A stretch of DNA of 64,000 nucleotides from assembly GCA_014529385.2 (NCBI GenBank), contig CM043956.1:67172281-67236280 (forward strand), read 5' to 3'. The position numbers and the translations under genes were made by a program. A model generated the notes under the pieces. It was not told the DNA's origin. It saw nothing but the letters and a program-made list of their open reading frames with translations, and did not search any database. Of the stretch, positions 1 through 11,555 are shown piece by piece (within the stretch, counting starts at the first letter, position 1; the number at the start of each line of letters is the position of its first letter). The DNA comes from Adiantum capillus-veneris. Its lineage: Eukaryota; Streptophyta; Polypodiopsida; Polypodiales; Pteridaceae.

Positions 1-2569
1 GAGCAATGCTAGTGTCGACGCACTTTTGAGGTATGTATACAGATTGTGAAGGATGCTTGTGGAGGGCATAAATTAGCTTTTAATGTACTTTCTTTTAGTG
101 ATAGGTTGCTAGGAAAGATGCTGCGAGCTGGCAATCACATGCCAGAGAATAGACAAAAAGCACGCAAGTGGTGACAGGATAAGGGATGGATTATGATCGC
201 GTTCATGCTTGTGTGAATGATTGTGTGCTCTTTGATAATGAGCATGCCGATTGTGATACATGTCCATCTTGCGGGGAGCCTAGGTTCAAAGAAGGAATGC
301 AGAGCAATAGAATTACACGTAAAGTTTTAAGGCATTTTCCACTCATCCCTCGCATCCAACACATGTTTAGATCGAAGGGTACAAGCGGGCTTTTGAGTTG
401 GAATGCAAAAATTTGCTCCACAGATGGTATTATGAGAGTGCGAGCTAACTCACCAGCGTGAAAGCACATAGAGGACACATGGCCAGAGTTCAGAGATGAG
501 CCTCGTCACTTGAGGATTGGGTTAGCTAGTGATGGAGTGAATCCATGTGGGCACCGCTCTACTTCGTGGAGCACTTGGCCGGTGGTGGTTGTGAACTACA
601 ATATTCGTCCTTGGGAGGCAACAAAAAAGGGAAACATTTTACTATCACTTCTCATTCCAGGAAAGCACAAGGTAAAACCATGGATGTATATCTGCAACCT
701 CTTATTGAAGAGCTTCAAGAACTATGGAGAGGCATAGATGTCATTGACATTTCACGGCCACCACGAGACTGCAAAGCCATCATCAAGTGCATCCTCATGT
801 GGACCATGCATGATTACCGAGGATTTGGAGACGTATCTCATAAGTCTGCACATGTTAATTGTACTCTTTGCTTTGGTTTATCATCTCATGTGTAACGTTT
901 GTTTACCTCTTGACAGGATTGGCAACATCTGGACATAGTGTGTGTCCCACTTGTGGCCCTTCCCTTCTCACAGAGAGACCTCCTCTTCTTGGGAAGGTGA
1001 TCTATCCCAACAACCATCTCTTCCTGCCTCCTTCACATCATAGATATGCTCCCCCTATCAATGGAGTGCAGCTGTTCCATTGGAACATGGCTGATTGGGC
1101 GAAGCATTGGGAGGAGCATCATGGTACCTCACCCCCTCCCAATGGGTTGCCAAGGGGTATGTCGAGGTACTCAATCTTCTTGTCGCTCCCCTTTTGGGCT
1201 TCGTTGAAAATTCAGCACTTGTTGGACCCTATGCATGTGTTCAAAAATGTTGGGCAAGCTATATGGGATCACATAATTGGCAAGAAGGATTCATTGGGTG
1301 CTAGGGAAGATTTAAGAGCCATGAGACGTCTCCCCCCTTCAGCCACTCCCCGCATGGGGGAGCAGGGAAAGATGATTATCCCAAAAGTACCGTGGATACT
1401 GTCAAAGAAAGACTAAGAGTGGACAAAGAAAGTTATGGCATCCATCCGAACTCCAACGGGATATATGCGGTCACTCAAAGGTGCTTTCACAAAAACCAAA
1501 AAGGGTGACTCCACTCAATTTTATGGATTGAAATCCCATGATTGGCATAAAATCCTTCAGGTCAGAGTAGAACAGTTTGTGGTGTCTATGTGCCCTTATA
1601 TATAAGTTGACATTCACTAAGATGTTTTATTGTTTGTAGTTTGTACTTTAGTGGTTATGGAGACACTAAGGTGAAGGTTGCAATATTCAAAGTGGGTGAG
1701 ATTGTGAGGAAATGGGTTTTTTTTCAAGTACTATATCATGTTGTGCCATGTACAATGGAATTTTTTTTCATCTACTATATTATTTGTGCCTTGTAGATTT
1801 GTGAGCTCCAAGGAGATAGAAGTGGAAGCCATACCAGTAGCCCATCAGCTAGCAATAGAGGCAGTGTGTGCTATTGAGGATGCATTCCCACGTACAATCC
1901 TTGTTAGACAAGTACACCTATTGCTTCACCTTGTTGAGGAGATTGCCATTTGTGGGGTGGTTCACTCTAGATGGATGTTCTTCTTGGAGAGATTCTTGAA
2001 GAATTTAAAGGATTTTGTTAGATTGAGGTCACAACCGGAGGTATTCAAAATCAATACAATATAGATAGCATTTATACGTTATGGAGTTACTAATAAAAAT
2101 ATGTGGTTTTAATGTTTTCAGGCGAGCATGGCAGGAAGGTTGGGTGGTGCAAGAGGCATTTGTGTATGTCTCATAGTATCTCATCACAGTGGATCCATCA
2201 TTGCCTCGTCTGTGGAGTGAGGAAGAGGATCCTAGGAAGCACTCAACCATTCCCAATGGAAAAGGCTCACTCCTGGTCATGGATAGAGAGTTTCATGCCA
2301 TAGTCAACAAGTACTGTTTACTCAATGCCACTATCATGACCAAATGGGTCAATATGTACTTGGAAGCCCGCGCAGCTAGAGAAAGGGATAGAGATGCATG
2401 GAAGAGGTCCCATGGAGGTAGACGCGCATCTCATTTTACTAAAGAGCTTGCAAAATATCTTGATTTGATTCAAGTAGAGTGGATCCATAATGCCATGAAC
2501 AATGCCAAAGCACAAGGAGAACAAATAAGCCCTAAAGAATGGGAGTATGCGCAAGGATGCTTGCGCAAG

Positions 2570-2651
2570 GTGAGTGTGTATATGTTATGTATGCATGTGT
2601 GAAAATCACTTAATGAAATGCGATGTAACCTCTTATGCAATGTGATTGTAG
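2570..2651 (+). other. Putative intron in the Tnp2 gene
   Basis: The exon ends at LRK in phase 0 before GTGAGT. The intron is 82 bp, T-rich at its 3' end and closes at TTGTAG. The next exon starts in phase 0 with G-L-T-F-N-S-I-W and continues the Tnp2 pattern towards H-F-R-T-R-K, where a one-base shift then occurs. Seen directly: both splice signals and frame continuity. Inferred: that it was spliced. Confidence 0.6.
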
Positions 2652-2961
2652 GGTCTCACTTTCAACTCCATTTGGTCCGAAGGTCGACATTTCCGCACCC
2701 GCAAAGATAGATGAGCGTCGGACCACTAATGATTGTGGCGTGATGGAAAACTTTGACACAACAATAGATGAGGTCAGATATTGTGGTACTATAGAGAGAA
2801 TAATCAAAGTGAATTTCAGATCTTTTCACAAATTCCTCTTTGAGTGCCGATGGTTTGCGGGTGAGGTCAAAAGACATGAAAATGGGCTCGTTATGGTGGA
2901 TTCCACCCAATTCTATCGGGGAAAAACTGACAACTTGGTGTATCCTAGTAGTTGCGAGCAG

Positions 2962-3071
2962 GTAATTTAGGCTATGTGAAATTAACTTAAATTAAAAATT
3001 TAATATATGTATATCAGCTTATTCTTTGTGTGTGACGTACACGTCCTTTATGTGCCATGTATATATCAAAG
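2962..3071 (+). other. Putative intron before the Tnp2 C-terminal tail
   Basis: The DUF4216-like exon ends SSCEQ in phase 0 at a GTAATT donor. The coding pattern resumes at RLCYVIPVMPRGR after an AG near 3071. The exact acceptor does not restore phase 0, so either an indel is present or another AG is used. A donor of the same kind, CAG|GTCAG, lies at 1560/1561. Confidence 0.45.
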
Positions 3072-3384
3072 AAGACTTTGCTATGTCATTCCAGTCATGC
3101 CGCGGGGTAGATCTATCTTTGCAGAGACGGACATTGAGCTAGTAATTGATCCCATCATACCATCACCACAAGATGCAGAGGAAGATGTAGTTGAAGTTGA
3201 AGAAGGTTAACCAAGCCTTGCAACTAGTCATCTTGAGGAGGAGGAAGAGGGAGAAAGCGATGATGATTCTACAGGAGGTGATGGAGAGGAGGAAGAATCT
3301 CTAAACTTGTTTATTGATTTGAATACTATGGGTCTAAATATGGATCCTAGTGCTTGTAGAGATCTTATACAAGATGATAATTAA

Positions 3385-4435
3385 TAAAACTCTCCATTCT
3401 TTTTTTTGGTGTAGTATATGATTAATTCGCAAATGTTTTGCTATGTGCTTATGAATAGTATTTGTAATGGTTTTGCTGTGAGTATTATGATTTATGTATA
3501 GAATTTTTAGAGTGAAAGAGAGATTAAGTGAAGTGAGCATTCTGGAGAGTGTAGGAGTTGTAGTGTGTAAATACATTTTGAGTTTTATTGGATTTAAATG
3601 GTAACCCGCGGGAGAGGGAGGGGGAAGGGGGTCTATGGCCTTAGCAGTAATGGGCGCCGCAATAATCGCAGAAATACGTGCAGTAATACAGGCGGTAAAA
3701 TGCTGAATGAACAACAAAAGGGTTTCTCTCTCCTCATTTTGAATTCCTCTCTCTTGTTTTGCAGTAATGGTCCGCGGTAGACACCACAATCTCTCATAGT
3801 GAGAGAGGGAATAAGAATCGGGTCCGATAAGTGGTGGTTCATGAGTAGTTGAAAGGGGAATGATTTCCAGGTGTATTGCGCATGCATGGGTTGAGAAAAT
3901 AAGGGTGCCACTTATGGGCAATGCATAAGAAATTCCAAATGAATCTCTAGTGGCTTGCACAAGACAATAAACACCATTTTTTGGTTTTTTATGCTTTGTA
4001 AAAGCCTTATAAAAGGGGATTCACTCACAGTTTGAAGGGCTTTTTGGTCATTTTCAATTGAAAGAGCCATTTTGCTCCGCTATTGAGCGTTGAGCCAAGG
4101 ATTGCCACCTTGTGGCTATAGAGTTTGTGTGGAGCGAGAGGGCTGTTGATGTTTTGTGCTCACCGAGGGTGTGCCAAGTTGGAGCCTTGTGTAACTGGTC
4201 TTGTTCTGCAAAGTGAATTCTTTATTGATGTACTTGGTGTAGGTTCTCCGTTTTCCCTTCTCTTATTTGTTGTGTGCAAGTGGTTCTAGGTGTGTGTCGA
4301 CGGCTATGCCCCTGCCCCCCTCCCCCTCCCGATGGTTTCTTGTGAACAAAGGGATTGAGAGAGGTTGTGTGTGAGTGGAAGTCCATGAATCGAACTATAC
4401 AAGATGGTTAGTCTCTATTCGTGATGTTGCATCGA
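3385..4435. other. Non-coding flank of the Tnp2 gene
   Basis: No convincing gene. TTGTAGTG at 3558-3565 matches the expected right terminus of a CACTA element on this strand, but no matching left end is in the window and a 3-bp target duplication cannot be tested. From 3598 to 3780 a G-rich stretch repeats short TAAT-containing words (AGTAATGGGCG, CAATAATCGC, AGTAATACAGG), as CACTA subterminal repeats often do. Confidence 0.3.
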
Positions 4436-4530
4436 GTGTGTGCATACGGCGACGTTGCAAACGGTGTTTTGCATGTAAGGTTGGTGTGTGCATACCGTGA
4501 TGTGCAAACGGTGTTTTGCATGTAAGGTTG
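4436..4530. repeat. Two tandem copies of a ~48-bp unit
   Basis: Both copies share GTGTGTGCATAC and end with CAAACGGTGTTTTGCATGTA plus AGGTTG. The second copy lacks about two bases. They lie in otherwise anonymous DNA. Confidence 0.8.
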
Positions 4531-6648
4531 TCGAGTTTTGAAGGTGAACTTTAGTGGTTAGGGATGTTGTGTATATCTTGGGCTTTAGAGAGGGTGTTGG
4601 TTGTGTGTCGGAGTGTTTTCCTTTCCCCCTTCAACGTACGCAAGTATGAAATTATGTCTATAACTTGCAAGTGTCTTGAAAACTAGGTCTTGAAGGGTAT
4701 TCCATTATTGTTTTGTAACACTAAGTACTAACACATTTTACAAACATAAAAAAGGTCATCTCTACAAAAAAATTATAATAATTTTATGATTTTGTTTGGC
4801 AAAACAACTTGCAATTTTACTAAAATTTTTGACTTAGCACTTACCATAATTCTTTCCATAGGGCTTGTATTTTGAGATGTAAAAAAATCCAATGGTTTCT
4901 TTCTCTCATAACCAATCTATGGTAGAAATAAGGTGTAAAAAACTTCTTTCTACCTTGACAAATAAATTACCAAAACTTTGGCAGAAAGATACTACACTAA
5001 AGTGTCCAACTACAGGACTACTGCTACTTGTGCCACTTTCTCATTTTCTCTCTCACAAAGAATTCTCTTAAATCCCTCTCAATAGCCTTATGTAGGATGT
5101 AGTGAACTTTCACATTGTTATTGCACATGGTTATTCCTCTAAATACATTATGTTTATCTTTAGTAAAAAGGAAGGGGAGGGGGGGCAAACAATTATTTGT
5201 TACCTCCTCCTCCTGAACTAAGTAGATCCAAAAAGATTGTCGTTTAATATTGCTAATGTTATCCTCTTCTCTTTCGTATGAGTGTTATCAAGAAGTATGC
5301 AATGCGGCTAGAAAAGCATTGAATCTTTGACTATGAGAATTTGAAGCAAAGTTAAGTGGATTGTAGAACCTTTGAAGCAAAGGACTTAGTTGAAAAGAAT
5401 AGAAATCCAATCATGAAAGCCTCACTATAATAGATAACCAATTGATCAACTCATAACTCTTGTATGTATGATAATGTGGTGTATCCTCGCTCTCAATTGC
5501 AGAAATATGGTGCTCTTTTGCCCTGTTTTGAAAACCCTAAATTTACACTTCAACTATTTATCATCACCATTTCATGGAAACTTCAAAACTCCATTAGGCA
5601 AGCCCAAATGCTTATTTAATGAGAGAGAATCCCAATTAGTGTCCTTAGACCTTCGAACACAGGGTGGAAACAACACGGGAGTACTGCACTAGCACCTTCC
5701 ATAGAAAGTGATGTATCCCCTTCGTTAGATGTCCAAAGAATCCCATTCTTGGCTCTAGAAACTCCTCCCTAGCTTGAGCAATGATGGAACCTTCATTGAT
5801 GTGGCATTTTGAGGTATTTTATGCTATTGTTGAGCTACCATTTTATAGATATGTTTAGCCCATTTTAGCCTAAAAATGTCATGTTTTATTTGTAAAAATC
5901 TCAAATGAGCTAAGAAAGCTCCTACATTTGTGGAAAGATTCCTTTGAAGTCCAGCTACATAATGAACCTCATTTTCTTCCTTGCACTTTGAATGCATCTT
6001 TTATATATGTCCACGCATGAAACCTGTTATTTTTGGTTAAGATCGCCCGCATTGAACTTTGTAGGCAAAATAAGTGTGTTGTCTCTATGCACTAGAAATA
6101 TGTACATTTCTAAGATAGATTAGGCATCTTTTGAATATAAGAAGATTTTCAATAGTGCTACATCCAAGGACTCTCCTCCCTACTAAGGTATGTACACAAT
6201 TGTAACTGTGGCAACCATTTTCACACATAAGACATTATGTACACTGTAGCATTTGGACCCACATAATCAAGTGCATAAAAATTGAGGTGAACATTTAGAG
6301 TTCATATTATAAACATTCCATGTCACAACACCCACTCCTTCTAAACATTTGCATTTTTCGGTGTGTGCCACACCTATCTCTTTGCAGGTTTAGTCTTCAT
6401 TTAAGTCAGCATACATGTCAATCTCGTTTATTTTCATCTTCAATAAATTATAGCACACCGTCCTCTATTTCTTCATTTTCATCCATATCAATTCCATCAT
6501 AAACTTTGTTTTGACTTTCTTGTGAGAGTCAAAGAGATCTCGTCACCTCTTCTTTTAAACAACTTGATTTTTTTTCTTGTAATAGGAATCTTCCTTTTTG
6601 TTCCATCCAAGTCATACAATGTGAAAACTGAATTCCATTCACATGCTT
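4531..6648. other. AT-rich DNA without recognisable features
   Basis: Only short open frames without family motifs are present. No repeat of useful length and no RNA gene was seen. Confidence 0.4.
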
Positions 6649-6897
6649 AAGAACATAAGGAACAAATCATCCCTTTGAAAGGTATCTTATAGTTAAATTT
6701 TGGTTGTCAATACTATTTTCATACACCAACACCCAATCACCTTCCTAGATAGCTTTAGGTTTGAGCCTATGAAAGAACATAAGGAACAAACCATCCCTTT
6801 GAAAGCTTTCTTATAGTTAAATGTTGGTTGTCAAGACTACTATCATACACCAACACCCTATCACCTTCCTAAATAGCTTTAAGTCTAAGCCTATGTC
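6649..6897. repeat. Tandem duplication, 125-bp unit, inside the integrase fragment
   Basis: The segment starting AAGAACATAAGGAACAAA at 6649 is repeated from 6774 with the same start and about 90% identity by eye; both units run through ACCAACACCC, CACCTTCCTA and end near AGCCTATG. It duplicates the post-core integrase segment and so happened after the element lost function, or broke it. Confidence 0.85.
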
Positions 6898-7692
6898 TCC
6901 TACCAAACCTGTCTTTATCTTTAACCTTGCACCTTTTAATCATGCTATTGTAATCTAAATATCTTGAGGCCTTCTTTCTAAATGTTGTATGTGAAAAGAA
7001 AGAAGGTATTCCTTGCTCATTCCATCCTCCCAAGGTAAAGCATTTCATGTGGGAATTACATCCTCATTTGGAATTACAAGTTCTTGGCCATACATGAATT
7101 CAAAAGGCAGATAACTAGATACTAAGGTATGAGTTTTATGATCAATCCATAAAGCATAAGGAAATAATTTAGGCCACTCCCCTAGTTTACCTTTTTCTAG
7201 CCTTAACCAAAGCCTTAATGATTGGAGGATTCCCATACTCTGGTTTACCATTTCCTTTAGGATTGTAAGCCATATTGAGAGAAAGTTTAATGCCTAGCCA
7301 AGAGAAAAAATCCGTAGCTTTGTTAGCATCAAATGATCTACTATTATTTTTTTAGCACAGCCACAACAGCTAATCACATCTTCCAAGAGGAACTTACACA
7401 TGCATTTTGTGATTTTTGTTCTTAGAAAATGAACTTCAACCTTGTTAGTTAAGCCTTATCATGCAAGCACTATGTATCTCATCTGACATACTTGCAATGG
7501 CATTGTAACCAGACCTACTACCCACTTATAGTGCATGGCCAATGGGTAAGTAGGGTGAAATCCATCAAGATGACACACATTTGAATACATTTGATAGGTT
7601 TCACAAGACTCCACAAAATGAGATACATGGTGGCCCCCCACATCAGCTAGAGCCCCCTCAATACCCTGCTCCCCAACATCAATCACAACCAC
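6649..7692 (-). pseudogene. Ty3/gypsy integrase fragment
   Basis: Piece of a retrotransposon integrase, the enzyme that joins element cDNA to the chromosome. From the right edge: H-H-V-S-H-F-V-E-S-C-E-T region of the zinc-binding domain, then HPTYPLAMHYKWVVGLV and MRYIVLA at the start of the catalytic core (about 7480-7590), KKIIVDH near the second catalytic position (7340-7380), then WPKLFPYALWIDHKTH and PFEFMYGQELVIPNE (7060-7180). Downstream (6.65-6.9 kb) sits a remnant of the post-core region with GDWVLVYENS. Stops and frame changes separate the blocks. No reverse transcriptase or LTR is attached. A related fragment lies at 27.13-27.64 kb in the same orientation. Confidence 0.7.
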
Positions 7693-8913
7693 CAGAGCAG
7701 CAGGCTTAGGTGCATCCCGTCCCTACACCCTCTCTAGTGCACATACACACTTTGGCGCAATAGTTGTTTTGTGGTGCAAAGCACCTTGATAGTATTTTGA
7801 CATTTTGAGAGTCTAGGTCAGTAGTAGAGGCCATGGAGGCTACTGTGGTTACATCTGCGATAATGAGCAACCCATGTGCCTTGTACGAGTGGGCGGTCAT
7901 GCAACATATTGGGGGTACAAGCCTGACTTGCATGAGGCATAGTCCCTTCCTTCAATACACTCTCTCACTTTACAATAATTTTGTCCTAGGCCACGACCTG
8001 GGGTGCCTACCTACTTTTCCTACTACCAATTGTGTGTAGATTTTGTTCTTGGGTTCAATGTGGACTACTATGATAGACGACCAGGAAGGGTCACGGTTTG
8101 ATAGGCTGGTGGGCCAGCAACAAAGGCTCTCATGTTTGATAGAGTTCATAGGTCATCCAGCTTGCTGACACCGGGTAGAGCCAATGGTTCCTTGGAGCTT
8201 AGTCCATGGGATTGGCACATAGCTTGGATGGGAGGTCCGATCCATGGGTGACACACTCACCCACCTCGTTGAGGTTTGCATAGTCAAAAGGGCCTTCTCA
8301 AGTATCTTAAAGAATCTATACTTACAAATATTTAGCTGGTTAAGTGGCTAGTAATTCTTTTTTTTTATGTTTTAGTTTTCTAGGCATTGTTACATATTGC
8401 ACCACTTGCTAGCCCACACGGAGAGGAGCATACTATAGCTGCTACGTGTGACATGGTATATATGACCTTCCCATAGTTTTCTTCACTTTATTTTGAATTT
8501 GCATTCATTATGCTTACTACTATTGTATTTTTGGTTTCCAAAATGAGGATACTTTCTCTACACCAATGGTGGAGACACCTCCATCGACTAGACCCACGAC
8601 ATTTTTAGTGCCCACTTCTGCTAGCATAGCTCCACAAGTACACTCATGCTCACCTATAGTTTTGATAATTACCATATATAGTTTTTGAAAGTTGGCTGGC
8701 ATAGACAAGGCATGGACTACTTGGTTTATTGTTGCTTCTACTTTGAACACATTCATCTAGGTTTCTCTTTATCATTATAGCCTTAATCCTTCAGTGAGGG
8801 TCTCTTATAAGTTGGCCGTTATTTGGTTTTTTGAAATATTTCTCAAAATACAAACGCAATCTTGTCCAATTTTTCAAAAAACTAAAATCTATACGACTGC
8901 TAATAAAGTTGCT
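7693..8913. other. Anonymous DNA next to the integrase fragment
   Basis: Short frames only, for example 75-78 codons on the - strand at 7706-7933 and 8520-8756. They carry no motif I recognise. No RNA gene or repeat was seen. Confidence 0.35.
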
Positions 8914-9147
8914 TGACCTTTGCTTAGTGGTGAGTTTCTTTGTAATTTTTGACACGAATAACAAGGGAAAGGAGTTATTGACACCTATCCCTCCCATGTA
9001 ATGCCAATATTGAAATGGTTTCATGTATATGATTATGTTTTCAAACAATATTTACTAGACCTCTACTTGGTTGTGATTTTCTTCTTGCAATTTTTGACCA
9101 TTGATAACAAGGGGAATGGGTCATTGACACCTGTCTTCCCAAGTAAT
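8914..9147. repeat. Diverged ~90-bp duplication (8914-9003 and 9058-9147)
   Basis: Both copies run GACCT...CTTTG/CTTGC-AATTTTTGAC, ATAACAAGGG, TTGACACCT and end AAGTAATG or CATGTAATG. About 54 bp of unrelated sequence lies between the copies. Confidence 0.65.
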
Positions 9148-10906
9148 GATCATTATATAATAGGCTTGTGTTTCTTCAACGGTGGCAGGTAAGAGGTTCC
9201 TTCCTTCCTTGGGATTATGATGACAACTGCAATAATAATATAAGATCACCCATCATTCGACTATTTTTATGATTGATAGATAGCCCTTGTATATGCTTCA
9301 TTTATAAGTTTTTATTTTCACAAGTAATACATTATATATCAATGTTAAGTTGAAATGTCAAATGTAGTCTTATCTCTATAATTGTTAAAGATTACTCTAT
9401 CTCATGTAGACAAAGTCTTTGATTATTACGTAGGCACTGTCTTGTCTCCAGTTCCATTATATGGTTCAATAGTTTGTGAAATCAAACTATTGTTAGATAA
9501 TTAATCTTAAACACACACATACTTATTTCTAGCTAGCCTTTGGTTGGGTTAGTACCATACAATGGGTCTAGACTAGCTATATATTTTGACTTGAACCACT
9601 TAATCCAAGAGGGGGGGTTGGGGCCACAACTCCTAATTTGGTCAAGCACATATAACATATAGTTCTTTTACCTTAGACTAGATATTTCCGATAGACTATC
9701 TACCACTCGTACAAAATATATCTTGCTAGTCTAGAATATGGTCAGCAATTTGTATATCATATTGGATCCTTCTCAAATGTATTTAATATACAAATTTGTA
9801 AAACTACACGGATCTAGAAGCAATTTTTGTCATTGATTACCTCTAAAGATATGAACCTAATATGTAGTGTTGTTTTAGGGTATTGGACGATTCCATATAG
9901 AAACACCAAAAACTATGGTGAACAATAGTAAGAGATTCTTTCTTACTCGGTACTTGACAATGTATACTTGGGCTCTTCTATGGATGTGATGCTTATATAT
10001 AATCTATAGTCGCACCACATGTCCAAAATGGCAACCTTTCTACATACGATAAATACCTCTTTGAGCACTTTATACTATTTACTGGATATTTTTTTCAGTC
10101 ATTGTTCACACTTGGTTGGTTGTAGGGTTCCACATGGTGGGAGTTACCTCCCACAATGTAGGCCTTCTCCTAGGGTTGGGGGAGGGACACACACACACAC
10201 ACTCTACCGCATGACAAACAACGGGCCCAATTATCAACCAATTTAATGGCTCTCTAAATATAGGGTACCTTGAAATCTACTTGAAATTCTACTGGTAGAC
10301 ACTTATACAAATAGCAGGTGGTTGGATCCCAACGTTAGTCAGCTATAATTCTCTACCCCACCATTGTGCATCCAGGAAATTCAGACTACCCATTTATGCT
10401 TTGAAGCTGGAGTTCATATTTAGCTATCACTCTATACACCACCCATCCTCATACACAAAGATCTTTATGACCTATAATCTGAACCTTGAAGTTGGTTTCA
10501 TATAGTTGTAAGGCTTTTATGGAAATATAACCTTGTGCAATCACGTTAGTATCAGCTAACATAGCCTAACACATCACAATTATATCCTAATTTGGTGGAA
10601 CTTTGACCTCTTGGATCCCTAGCATTAATTGACAAACACGCACCAAAAACAAAGGCACAATGTCCCTTGATGGGGATCCATATAAACTAGACTAAATAAC
10701 ACCTTTTCTATTGAAAAGAGTTATTCATAGACATCAGTTCCCTGTGCTACCCAATCTAATCTTTAGGTTTACAAATCCCCATTTTAAGCTTGGAATGGAA
10801 ATTCATGCTTGATGCCTATTTTTGTTTCCAACTACGGTTGACCATGAATTATATCCACATATATATTTTTTTGAAGGGTCAATACATCTTAAGGCTACAC
10901 ATAGTT
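9148..10906. other. Non-coding stretch with a short CA run
   Basis: A perfect AC dinucleotide run lies at 10187-10202. The rest is AT-rich with short uninformative frames. Confidence 0.4.
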
Positions 10907-11020
10907 TACAAAGAGAGGTATATTAGATGTATACATGCAAGATCTTTTCCACCTTAACGTATACCTAGTCTACACCTATTCTACAAAGAGAGACATATTA
11001 GATGTATACATGCAAGGTCT
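10907..11020. repeat. 40-bp direct duplication (10907-10946 and 10981-11020)
   Basis: ACAAAGAGAG, CATATTAGATGTATACATGC and AAGRTCT recur 74-75 bp apart. The second copy leads directly into the CA microsatellite. Confidence 0.75.
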
Positions 11021-11021
11021 A

Positions 11022-11022
<1 letters not shown>

Positions 11023-11058
<36 letters not shown>

Positions 11059-11097
11059 AACGTACATACACCCACACCCACACCCACACCCACACAT
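11023..11097. repeat. (CA)n microsatellite followed by (CCCACA)n
   Basis: Pure CA from 11023 to 11054, then a hexamer CCCACA repeated about five times up to 11097. Open frames rich in T-H or T-P through it are artefacts. Confidence 0.95.
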
Positions 11098-11131
11098 AGA
11101 TATGTATGTACAAGCATACTTAGTGCTCACC

Positions 11132-11555
11132 ATTATGGAAAGTTTTGGCTCTCAAAGGGGCCCTATAAGGATGTTTCACTTTGTCTCTCTTGTCCAAAGT
11201 GGGAAGCCCGGTGAAGTCCATGAACGCTTTGTCAAAACCCTATCTACCAGCCTATCATTGCAAGGATCTTAGAAAGTAGGTTCTAAATATCCAAACTTTG
11301 ATAAATTTGGAGTTGATTTGTAGAATTTTTGGCCTCCTCACTGAAGGTAAAATGTAGGGAGAGATTCCATTTATAAGACAGAGTTGTCACATCAAAAAAT
11401 AGAATCTTCTAGAATATGAGGAATTTGATGCCATGCTATATATCAATGGATGGATCTCAATGAGTACATTCAAAATCCAAAATGTTCGATAAGTTTTGAT
11501 TTCATTTGTAAAAAATTTACCGTACGCCCCTTTGAGAGTCCAAATTTTCCCTAAT
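11132..11555. mobile_element. Fold-back (MITE-like) element, diverged copy
   Basis: The left end (ATTATGGAAAGTTTTGGCTC, then TCAAAGGGGCCC) is the imperfect inverted complement of the right end (CCCCTTTGAGAGTCC, then AAATTTTCCCTAAT). The inner part shares GAGTTGTCACATCA followed by AAAAAATAGAATCTT with the element at 34971-35420. It carries no open frame of note, as expected for a short non-autonomous DNA element mobilised in trans. The ends have diverged and no target-site duplication is recognisable. Orientation is arbitrary because the element is nearly palindromic. Confidence 0.7.

Larger units (their letters stand above)
1..3384 (+). pseudogene. CACTA (En/Spm) Tnp2-type transposase, decayed, 5' end outside window
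   Basis: Transposase of a cut-and-paste CACTA element. Reading along the + strand gives the Tnp2 landmarks in order: the cysteine region with CVNDCVLF and CDTCPSCGEPRF (about 200-290), RIGLASDGVNP and STWPVVVVNYN (510-600), DVYLQPLIEELQELW (680-726), the core LLDPMHVFKNVG (1219-1254), a GYMRSLKG/GLKSHDWHKILQ block (1460-1560), a DUF4218-like block with HSRWMFFLERFLKNLK (1960-2010), a DUF4216-like block with YCGTIERI (2780-2800), and an acidic tail ending CRDLIQDDN. The frame changes near 600-700, 880 and 2706, and several junctions look like introns rather than damage. The family is normally one gene of 2.5-4 kb of coding sequence, so most of it is here except the N-terminus. Motif reading is by eye; the family call is strong and the exon map approximate. 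Confidence 0.85.

Noticed and set aside
3558-3565. TTGTAGTG as a definite CACTA right terminus
   Set aside because: Eight bases occur by chance and no left terminus or 3-bp duplication can be tested; kept only as a remark.
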